DNA from: Biformimicrobium ophioploci | Lineage (GTDB): Bacteria > Pseudomonadota > Gammaproteobacteria > Pseudomonadales > Cellvibrionaceae | Assembly: GCF_030270605.1 (NCBI RefSeq) | Contig: NZ_BSYJ01000003.1 | Coordinates: forward strand, 496,001 to 560,000 | Reading direction: 5' to 3' | DNA length: 64,000 nt | Shown here: piece by piece, positions 35,292 through 44,938 of the stretch | Layout of the letters: every line of letters starts with the position of its first letter | How positions within the stretch are numbered: position 1 is the first letter of the stretch | Program-made: the position numbers and the translations under genes | Notes under the pieces: generated by a model | The model's input: only the letters and a program-made list of their open reading frames with translations | The model's database searches: none | Told to the model about the DNA's origin: nothing

Positions 35292-35834
35292 GTGAAGAAA
35301 ATCGGCCTGTTTTACGGCAGCGATGAGGGCAATACCGAAGCCGTGGCATTCCGAATCCAGTCCCGCCTCGGCGAGGACCTGGTTGAGGTGCGGGATATTG
35401 CGGACCTGACCCAGGTGGACTTCGAGGATTACGACCAATTGATCCTGGGTATCCCCACGTGGGATTTTGGCCAGATCCAGTCGGACTGGGAGGATTTCTG
35501 GGAAGACCTCAGGGAAGTCGACTTCACCGGCAAGACCGTTGCCCTGTTCGGCCTGGGCGATCAGTTCGGTTATGGGGACTATTTCCTCGATGCCATGGGC
35601 ATGATGCACGAAGTGCTGGTGGCCAATGGTGCGCAGATGGTGGGTTACTGGCCGACCGAAGGCTACGAGTACGAGGCCTCCAAGGCGCAGCTGGCGGACC
35701 AGCCGCTATTTGTGGGCCTCGGTATCGATGAAGACCAGCAGGAGGAGCTGACCGCAGGGCGCCTGAACCAGTGGTGCCAGCAGTTGGTGGCGGAGTTCAA
35801 TCTGCCGACGGTGGCGCTGGAGCTGGACGACTAG
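35292..35834 (+). CDS. Flavodoxin
   Basis: A 180-residue long-chain flavodoxin, an FMN-binding electron carrier. The phosphate loop is LFYGSDEGNTEAVA, with FMN-loop motifs LGIPTWDFGQIQSDW and FGLGDQFGYGDYFLDAM. The start is taken at GTG 35292 because KKIGLFYGS is the normal N-terminus. An in-frame TTG at 35277 is possible, but neither has a strong ribosome-binding site. It could be FldA or FldB; I cannot separate them. It is convergent with dapE. Confidence 0.92.
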   Translation: MKKIGLFYGSDEGNTEAVAFRIQSRLGEDLVEVRDIADLTQVDFEDYDQLILGIPTWDFGQIQSDWEDFWEDLREVDFTGKTVALFGLGDQFGYGDYFLDAMGMMHEVLVANGAQMVGYWPTEGYEYEASKAQLADQPLFVGLGIDEDQQEELTAGRLNQWCQQLVAEFNLPTVALELDD

Positions 35835-35846
35835 TTAAAACGCCGT

Positions 35847-38032
<2,186 letters not shown>

Positions 38033-38074
38033 ACGGTAATTCCTTTTAATCAAATTGAGTATTTTGCGCGCGGG

Positions 38075-38422
38075 TCAGGCCAGGTGCGCCTCGTAATCCG
38101 CCGTCTTGAAGCCGAAAGCAGGTGTTTTCCCGGGCATGGTGAGAACCGGCCGTTTGATCAGGGTGGGTTCCTTCTGCGTACATGCAGCAGCAAGCGTGTC
38201 GTCCATGCCGGTTTTTTGCTCGTCTGACAGTGCCCGCCAGCTGGTGCTGCGCTTGTTGAGTACTTTTTCCCAGCCCAGCGTGTTGATCCATTCATCCACC
38301 GGTACTGAATCCATACCGTCTGAGCGGAAGTCGTGAAATTCGTAGGAAACCTGGTGCTGGTCGAGCCACTTGCGGGCCTTTTGTACGGTGTCGCAATTCT
38401 TTATGCCGTAAAGCCGGATCAT
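38075..38422 (-). CDS. yffB: ArsC/Spx-family protein YffB
   Basis: A 115-residue thioredoxin-fold protein. It has a single N-terminal Cys in IKNCDTVQKARKWL and the ArsC-family segment LIKRPVLTMPG. E. coli YffB is a GSH-linked thiol protein adjacent to dapE; no arsenate reductase activity is established for it. The ATG at 38422 follows CGGAGGCGAGG. It is first of the yffB-dapD-dapE run. Confidence 0.9.
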   Translation of the reverse strand: MIRLYGIKNCDTVQKARKWLDQHQVSYEFHDFRSDGMDSVPVDEWINTLGWEKVLNKRSTSWRALSDEQKTGMDDTLAAACTQKEPTLIKRPVLTMPGKTPAFGFKTADYEAHLA

Positions 38423-38515
38423 CCTCGCCTCCGGGGAAGTAGTCTGGGATATGGGGTTAGCTAGGGCGCAGGATTCTATCAAAAATTGTGGAGACTGTGT
38501 GCAGGCGTACGAATT

Positions 38516-40066
38516 CTAGTCAAGCAGTTCGGGGATTTTCTCTGCAGGCAGGGGTTTGGAAAAATAGAAGCCCTGGCCGCACTGGATGCCAAGCTCCAGC
38601 AGGGGGGCAATCTGGCGGGGATCCTCGATGCCTTCCGCAACGACATTGATGTTGAATTGCCGCGCGATCTGGGCCGTGGCAGCAACGATTGCGCGATCGC
38701 GCGCATTCTTGTGTACATTGCTGATGAAGCTGCGGTCGAGTTTTACGGTATCGATGGGGAGCTGGCGCAGGTAGCTGAGCGACGCGTAGCCGGTACCGAA
38801 ATCGTCGAGGGAAATTCTTACCCCCATGTTCCTCAGTACCCGCAGGATCCGGGCTGCCTGTTCGGGATCGCTGGCAGCGCAGGTTTCCGTAATCTCGATT
38901 TCGAGCGCATCGCTGGGCAGGCAGGCGCTGGCCAGAAAATGGCGCACGGTATCCACCAGGGCGCCGGAACTGAGCTGACGCAACGATACGTTGACAGCGA
39001 CCGTGAGGGCAGGCCGGTTGAACTGGGAACGCCAGCGTGCAAGCTGTGCACAGGCGGCCTCCAGCACCCATTCGCCCAGCGGGATGATCAGGCCGGACTC
39101 TTCCGCAACGGGAATAACCCTGGACGGCGGCACATTGCCGCGAGACTCATGCTGCCATCGGAACAGGGCCTCGAGGCCCAGTACCTCCCCACTTTGCAGG
39201 TCGAGCTTGGGCTGGTAGTGCAACTGGAATTCGCTGCGCTCCATCGCCCCCTGCAGGTCGCTGACCATACGGAAATAGTCGCGCTTATGTTCCTCCAGTT
39301 CACGGCTGAACAGGCGAATGCTGTTGCGACCATTGGCCTTCGCCTGGTACATGGCAGTATCGGCGTTGCGGAGTAGTGCGGAGGGGGCGGTGGCATCCTG
39401 CGGGTATCTGGCGATACCCACGCTGGCGCCGATCCTCAGGCTCTGGCCCACCAGAACCAGGGGCTCATTTACAGCCTCCACCAGACTTTCTGCTGCTGCA
39501 AGAGCAGTGGCGTCGAGCTTGTCCGCCTGAATGATTGCGGTGAATTCATCGCCGCCGAGACGCGCAACGAGCTTGAGTCCGGTTGTATTGCAGCCTTTCA
39601 ATCGCTGTGCAATGTGCCGAAGAAGTCCGTCGCCGGCCTCGTGCCCGTAAACATCATTCACATGCTTAAAGCCATCCAGATCGATAAATAGCAGCGCGAA
39701 CTCCAGTGAGTCCTCGCTTTGGCAGAGTGCTTCAAGTTTCTCCAGGAAACTGGCGCGATTAGTCAATCCGGTCAGGTCATCTGTATAGGCAAGTTCCCGC
39801 AGTTCTTCGGCCGTTGGTCGCGCATTAGCTGTGTTGTTGCGGAAAATATAAATGCGTTGCAACAGCTGCCATGCGGGTTGTGCAAGAAATGCGCCTCCAA
39901 TACCGCCAACAGTCAGCCAGAGTACGCTGCTGAAGCCAGAAATTGCGGCGGCAAAAATAACAAGCAATACAAGGAAAGCGGCGATGAGGCGGGGATCGGA
40001 GGAGGCGGGAAGTGCCATGCCCCACAGGGATCTGTGCTTCTTGTCGCAATTCGCATTCCTTTTCAT
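38516..40066 (-). CDS. GGDEF-EAL bifunctional cyclic-di-GMP enzyme
   Basis: A membrane protein of about 516 residues (GTG at 40117 would add 17). Two hydrophobic helices lie near the N-terminus and a short coiled coil follows. The GGDEF domain has an intact RLGGDEFTAII active site and DLDGFKHVNDVYGHEAGD. The EAL domain has LGLEALFRW, NVSLRQL, ITETCA, DDFGTGYASLSYL and DRSFI, so both diguanylate cyclase and phosphodiesterase activities are possible. There is no PAS or other sensor domain. It is divergent from the LtrA gene. Confidence 0.9.
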   Translation of the reverse strand: MKRNANCDKKHRSLWGMALPASSDPRLIAAFLVLLVIFAAAISGFSSVLWLTVGGIGGAFLAQPAWQLLQRIYIFRNNTANARPTAEELRELAYTDDLTGLTNRASFLEKLEALCQSEDSLEFALLFIDLDGFKHVNDVYGHEAGDGLLRHIAQRLKGCNTTGLKLVARLGGDEFTAIIQADKLDATALAAAESLVEAVNEPLVLVGQSLRIGASVGIARYPQDATAPSALLRNADTAMYQAKANGRNSIRLFSRELEEHKRDYFRMVSDLQGAMERSEFQLHYQPKLDLQSGEVLGLEALFRWQHESRGNVPPSRVIPVAEESGLIIPLGEWVLEAACAQLARWRSQFNRPALTVAVNVSLRQLSSGALVDTVRHFLASACLPSDALEIEITETCAASDPEQAARILRVLRNMGVRISLDDFGTGYASLSYLRQLPIDTVKLDRSFISNVHKNARDRAIVAATAQIARQFNINVVAEGIEDPRQIAPLLELGIQCGQGFYFSKPLPAEKIPELLD

Positions 40067-40174
40067 GGAGGCTGGGGCCTTATCAGCGTTTTCCCGGCCA
40101 TAAAGTTTAGTCGGCACAGGGCAGGGCGTTGCGGGTCTATGCTCCTGAAGAACTATCTGATTCGGAGGCCTGCG

Positions 40175-41329
40175 ATGGGGTCGGGCAGGTATTTGCGGGC
40201 GTTACTGCCGCGGGACCGGGATGAGGAATTCCGCGCTGCCACCCAGCTCGAGCTGCTGTTTGACCTGGTATTTGTGATCGCAATTGCCGCCGCCGCCCAC
40301 GGTCTCGCTCATGCCATCGTCGCCGGACACTGGCAGGAGGGGCTAATCAAGTTCCTGCTGGTGTTCTGGTGTGTCTGGTGGCCGTGGAACCTGTTTACGT
40401 GGTTCGCTTCCAGTTTCGACAATGATGACGTGGGTTATCGCATCGTGGTGATGGTGCTGATGGTCGGCGCACTGTTCATTGCCGCGAGCACCTCGGGCTT
40501 CTTTGAGGGCGAGGACCTGCGCTACATGTTTGCCGGCTACGTGGTGATGCGGCTCGCGTTCGCATTCCTTTGGGTCCGGGTCGCGCGCGCAAAACCCTGT
40601 TACCGCGGTACGGCACTGATCTATGCCGGTGGTCAGGTTTTGATGCAGTTCTACTGGGCGCTGGTGGTGTTTGTGGTGCCCCGGGAGGGGCACTTGTTTA
40701 CAGGCCTGTTTCTTCTGGGGGTCGTCATCGAAATGGTGATTCCGGTGCTGGGTGAGCGAGCAGGTAACACCCAGTGGCACCGCCATCATATTGTGGAGCG
40801 CTTCGGCCTGCTCAATATCATCGTGCTGGGAGAGGTGCTGCTCGCCAGTAGTGAAGCACTGCGCAGTGCCATGGAGACCGGTTTCTGGGGCAATTTCCTG
40901 TTGCTTTCTCTGTGCGGTGTGTTGATTGCCTTCTGTCTCTGGTGGCTCTACTTTTCCGCGGAGGGCGAGCTGGATGTTGCCAGGCTCGACCGGGTCTTCC
41001 TCTGGGCTTACGGTCACTTTCTTGTCTTTGCCGGCGGCGCTGCGGTGGGTGCCGGGCTGGTGGTTGCAACAGATGCGCTACATGAAGAAGGGCACATAAC
41101 GAGGCTGGCCGGAATATCCGTTTCCGTGCCGGTGGCTATATACCTGTTTGGCCTCTGGCTGGTACGGGATCAGTTTATGCTCAAGGACCGCAACTGCTGG
41201 GTGCTGCTTATGTTCGTGCCTTTCGTGCTGTTGGCCGGCTGGACGTCGCGACCGCTCACCTGGCTATCGGTACTGCTGGTCGCCTGCCTGTTTCTGCGCC
41301 TGCGCGGTCACTTGCCGGACGTCGACTGA
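40175..41329 (+). CDS. Low temperature requirement A (LtrA) family membrane protein
   Basis: A 384-residue protein with about ten transmembrane helices. Conserved LtrA features are RAATQLELLFDLVFVIAIAA near the N-terminus, WPWNLFTWFASSFDNDD, and the middle motif HIVERFGLLNIIVLGEVLLA. The ATG at 40175 follows GGAGG at 40164-40168. A slightly longer form from 40139 lacks this. The family is named from a Listeria cold-growth mutant and its biochemical role is unknown. Confidence 0.85.
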   Translation: MGSGRYLRALLPRDRDEEFRAATQLELLFDLVFVIAIAAAAHGLAHAIVAGHWQEGLIKFLLVFWCVWWPWNLFTWFASSFDNDDVGYRIVVMVLMVGALFIAASTSGFFEGEDLRYMFAGYVVMRLAFAFLWVRVARAKPCYRGTALIYAGGQVLMQFYWALVVFVVPREGHLFTGLFLLGVVIEMVIPVLGERAGNTQWHRHHIVERFGLLNIIVLGEVLLASSEALRSAMETGFWGNFLLLSLCGVLIAFCLWWLYFSAEGELDVARLDRVFLWAYGHFLVFAGGAAVGAGLVVATDALHEEGHITRLAGISVSVPVAIYLFGLWLVRDQFMLKDRNCWVLLMFVPFVLLAGWTSRPLTWLSVLLVACLFLRLRGHLPDVD

Positions 41330-41629
41330 ACCTGCTGGCGGCGGGCCCTTTCCATAGGCTCTGGTAGGTGCTGGCAGGCGCTGGATTCGACATTTGTCCT
41401 ATGTTAACTTCGAGCTTCGCGCAATGCGGTCGATTTGCGGTGGGGGACAAAAAATAACCACTTGCATTTTGTTTGCGTCAGGAACCGCCGGGCTTCCCCA
41501 GCCTGGTCGGTGCCTCGGGAAAGCAAATTCCTTGATATCCAGCTGATTCGCCTGGCGCCTGCGGGAAAGGACCGCGCTGTGCTAAGGCCCTTTGATCACA
41601 ATAAAAAATATTAAAAATAGGGAAAAGCC
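41330..41629. other. 300-bp gap before TonB receptor gene, no gene seen
   Basis: It separates the LtrA gene from the TonB-dependent receptor gene. The last about 30 bases are very AT-rich (the region before 41630), giving an unstructured leader with a GGGAAAAG ribosome-binding site. I see no clear sigma-70 promoter, terminator or Fur-type box. Confidence 0.4.
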
Positions 41630-44170
41630 ATGACACCTGCCAACCTGTTCAAGAAGGCACAACTACCTCTTGCGGTCGCGATACTATCGCCATTGATCTA
41701 TGGCGCGTCGCCCGCGATGGCCGAGGACAAGTCGCTGGAGGAGATTGTCGTTACCGCACAGAAACGCGAACAGAATGCGATGGATGTACCGGTAACTCTG
41801 GACACATTTTCTTCCGATGACATGACCGAGACCGGTGCGCTGACCATTGCCGATATGGATGCGTATATTCCGGGCTTTGATGCCGGCGACGGTGTGACAC
41901 AGGCGAGCCTTTCTATTCGCGGCATCTCCAGCCCGAACATCAGCGCGGGCGGCGACCCGTCGGTATCCACTTTCTATGATGACGCTTACCTGCCTTCGGC
42001 GGCGACTACCATCGCGTTTTCCGATATGGAGCGCGTTGAGGTATTGAAGGGTCCGCAGGGTACGCTCTTCGGACGCAATTCCGCAGCGGGTACCATGAAT
42101 ATGGTACCGCATCGCCCGGTGAATGAATTTGATGCTTTTGTATCCACCAAGGTCGGTAATTACGGACTGATGCGCTCGGAAGCCATGGTGAATGCACCGG
42201 TTTCCGACAGTGTTTATATGCGTGCGAACCTGCTGACGAACAAACGCGATGGTTATATCGAGAATGTGGCGGGCCGCGACGGCGGTGAACAGGATGTACT
42301 GACCGGCCGGGTATCCATGCTCTGGGATATCAATCCGGAAACCGCGTTGCAGGTGTCCTACGACTGGGATTCCGTCGATAACTCGCCGCGCTCCGCAATC
42401 GGCTTCAGTGATTACTCCCTGAATGCCGATCCGTTCTCCCGGGTGGTGGCCAATGACCTGATCAATGCGGAAGAAACCCGCGATATGCAGGCGGTGAACA
42501 TCAAGTTCACTCACGAGATTTCCGATAATGCCAGCGTAAAGCTGGTACACGCCTATCGCGAGTTTGAAACAACCAACCGCGAGGAAGAGGACGGTACCGC
42601 AGAGCCGAGCGTATACCTCGATACCAACAATATTTTTGATAACGACATCAGCTACACCGAAGTACAGTTCAACTACAGCGGTGATCGGTTCAACGCGGTC
42701 GCGGGTGCGAATTACTCTTCCGAGTCCATTCACCAGGAAACCCAGGTAACCGCGCTGGGCGACTCCGTCATGCGTCTGGTAACGGGTGATGTGAAGAACG
42801 GGCTCAACGCCCAGATTGTCGGCCTCGCCTACCAGGAGGTGGCGCCCGCTGTCGCCGCCGGCCTGATCTCTCAGGCCGAAGCGGATGCACTGGTCCAGCA
42901 GGCTACCGCGGAGCCGCTGGCGGCAGTGGCTTCCATCGATCACTTGTGGAACCCCAACGACTGGGCGACGTTCACCAATATCCTTGGCCAGGGCGCAGTG
43001 CCCCAGGCCGATGCCTACTACGACCTGTTCGCGCAGGCGCTGGGCACCAGCATGCTGTTCGGCCCGGGCTATGCCGGAATGGAGTGGCGCGAGTCCGTGA
43101 TCAACGATGGTGAGTTCGTCAATTACGGTGTTTACGCCGATGTCGAATATAGCGTGACGGATGCATTCAAGGTTTCCGCCGGTCTGCGTTATTCGAACGA
43201 TGAAAAAGAGTTCAGCTGGCTGGTACCGGGCGTCGAATTTGACCGTGCGACCGTACCGGGCACCGCGCCGATCGAGGCGGTTATCTTCCGCGGCGGCGAC
43301 GGTTACCAGATTGGCGACGACCTGCTGGTTGCCAAGGAAGACTGGAGCAAGGTCACCGGACGCCTGGTAGGCCAGTACGACATCAACGACGACGCCATGG
43401 TGTTCCTGTCGTATGCCACCGGCTACAAGTCCGGCGGCTTCGATAGCCTGGACCAGTCCTCCGCGATCAACCCGATCAAGCCGGAAGAGGTGCAGAATAT
43501 CGAGCTTGGCTTCAAGGGTGACCTGTTCGACAACCGCGCCCGTATGCAGGTGAGCTACTTCGACATGACCGTCGATGACCGCCAGCGCAGTGTGGAAACC
43601 CTGCCGCCAGGTCAGACCAATGCACTGCCGCGGGTAATCAACGGTGACCAGTCTATAGACGGCATCGAAGTGACATTTGACTGGCTGCCGACTGATACCG
43701 TACAGCTGGGTCTTGTGACCACCATCCGTGACACTGAGTCCGAGTGGGAGGCTTTCTATAATGCCCGCGGCGAACTGCAGGCGGACAAGTCCAGCGGCTC
43801 AACCGACACTGCCTACACGCTGACCTTCAACTGGTCGCCGGAGACGGTGTTCGGGGATGTAAACCTGTATGCGGATTACATCTATGCAGAGAACAATGCG
43901 GAGAAGGATCCGGCTGCGATCACTTCCGTGATGGTGGGCGGCGTCGATACCCCGATCCCGGGCTTCGGCGAGGACACTTCCCTGCTGAACGCACGCCTTT
44001 CCTGGGCGAGCACCGAGGGTCAGTATGAACTGGCGCTGTGGGGTAAGAACCTGCTGGAGAATGAAGTTACCGGCAGTGTGAGTGGCCGTACGCTGGACGT
44101 ATTCGGCACCGGTTACCTGGGTATTTCTGCGCCGCGCACCTACGGTGTGGACCTGCGCTACAACTTCTGA
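41630..44170 (+). CDS. TonB-dependent receptor
   Basis: An 846-residue outer-membrane receptor. The signal peptide ends about residue 31 (SPAMA). The TonB box EEIVVTAQKR lies at about 37-46. The plug domain includes LSIRGISSPNISAGGDPSV and VEVLKGPQGTLFGRNSAAGT, with the beta barrel up to the C-terminal aromatic YGVDLRYNF. A helix-rich insert lies at about residues 380-480 (VAPAVAAGLISQAEADALVQ) in an extracellular loop region. The style fits receptors for organic ligands as well as siderophores. Neighbours give no substrate clue. Confidence 0.92.
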   Translation: MTPANLFKKAQLPLAVAILSPLIYGASPAMAEDKSLEEIVVTAQKREQNAMDVPVTLDTFSSDDMTETGALTIADMDAYIPGFDAGDGVTQASLSIRGISSPNISAGGDPSVSTFYDDAYLPSAATTIAFSDMERVEVLKGPQGTLFGRNSAAGTMNMVPHRPVNEFDAFVSTKVGNYGLMRSEAMVNAPVSDSVYMRANLLTNKRDGYIENVAGRDGGEQDVLTGRVSMLWDINPETALQVSYDWDSVDNSPRSAIGFSDYSLNADPFSRVVANDLINAEETRDMQAVNIKFTHEISDNASVKLVHAYREFETTNREEEDGTAEPSVYLDTNNIFDNDISYTEVQFNYSGDRFNAVAGANYSSESIHQETQVTALGDSVMRLVTGDVKNGLNAQIVGLAYQEVAPAVAAGLISQAEADALVQQATAEPLAAVASIDHLWNPNDWATFTNILGQGAVPQADAYYDLFAQALGTSMLFGPGYAGMEWRESVINDGEFVNYGVYADVEYSVTDAFKVSAGLRYSNDEKEFSWLVPGVEFDRATVPGTAPIEAVIFRGGDGYQIGDDLLVAKEDWSKVTGRLVGQYDINDDAMVFLSYATGYKSGGFDSLDQSSAINPIKPEEVQNIELGFKGDLFDNRARMQVSYFDMTVDDRQRSVETLPPGQTNALPRVINGDQSIDGIEVTFDWLPTDTVQLGLVTTIRDTESEWEAFYNARGELQADKSSGSTDTAYTLTFNWSPETVFGDVNLYADYIYAENNAEKDPAAITSVMVGGVDTPIPGFGEDTSLLNARLSWASTEGQYELALWGKNLLENEVTGSVSGRTLDVFGTGYLGISAPRTYGVDLRYNF

Positions 44171-44187
44171 TTTTTCAGGCTGTAACG

Positions 44188-44217
44188 AAAAACCGGCGCG
44201 ATCGCGCCGGTTTTTTT
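44188..44217. terminator. Bidirectional terminator between TonB receptor gene and nth
   Basis: A perfect 18-nt palindrome CCGGCGCGATCGCGCCGG is flanked by AAAAA and TTTTTTT, lying between two convergent genes. It can terminate both. Confidence 0.92.
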
Positions 44218-44232
44218 ATGCCTGCTGTATGG

Positions 44233-44901
44233 TCAGGCCTTCTTCGTTTTCTTTGGTTTTTTCCTGTTTGGGTAGCAGGTGGTGCAGATCTCGCACACGG
44301 TGCCGTCGCAACCGCGCGCGGAGCAGAACTCGCGCCCGTAGAAAATGATCTGCAGGTGCAGTTTGTTCCACTTGTCTTCCGGGAAGAGGCGCTTCAGGTC
44401 TTTTTCGGTCTGGGCCACACTCTTGCCACTGCTCAGGCCCCAGCGCTGCGCGAGCCTGTGAATGTGGGTGTCTACGGGGAAGGCGGGCACGCCGAATGCC
44501 TGTGCCATGACTACGCTGGCGGTCTTGTGACCGACCCCTGGTAGTGCCTCCAGGGCCTCCATGTCGGCGGGCACCTCACCGTCGTACTCCTCCATCAGGA
44601 TTTCCGACAGGCGCTTGATGGCCTTCGATTTTTGCGGCGACAGGCCGCAGGGGCGGATTACCTCGCGGATTTCCTCAACGGACCTGGTTGCCATATCGGC
44701 GGGGTTGTCTGCGAGCTTCCAAAGGTTCGGGGTCACCTGGTTCACCCGCTCATCGGTGCATTGTGCCGACAGCAGTACCGCCACCAGTAGCGTATAGGGA
44801 TCCAGGTGATCCAGCGGGATCGGTGTTTCCGGGTAGAGGCTTTCCAGCCTGTCCAGGATAAAGGCAACGCGGTCGGCCTTGAGTAGGTGGTTACTGCTCA
44901 T
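44233..44901 (-). CDS. nth: Endonuclease III
   Basis: A DNA glycosylase/AP lyase for oxidised pyrimidines, 222 residues from the ATG at 44901. The helix-hairpin-helix has the catalytic Lys126 (LPGVGHKTASVV) and the catalytic Asp144 (PVDTHIHRLAQRW). The C-terminal cysteines are C193, C198, C203, C206 and C209. The spacing C-x4-C-x4-C-x2-C-x2-C differs from the canonical C-x6-C-x2-C-x5-C of the 4Fe-4S loop. The tail is very basic (NRKKPKKTKKA). It is downstream of glnD on the same strand. Confidence 0.93.
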   Translation of the reverse strand: MSSNHLLKADRVAFILDRLESLYPETPIPLDHLDPYTLLVAVLLSAQCTDERVNQVTPNLWKLADNPADMATRSVEEIREVIRPCGLSPQKSKAIKRLSEILMEEYDGEVPADMEALEALPGVGHKTASVVMAQAFGVPAFPVDTHIHRLAQRWGLSSGKSVAQTEKDLKRLFPEDKWNKLHLQIIFYGREFCSARGCDGTVCEICTTCYPNRKKPKKTKKA

Positions 44902-44938
44902 GGGTAAATCAGTCTGAATGTTTTCGTGCTCGATATAA

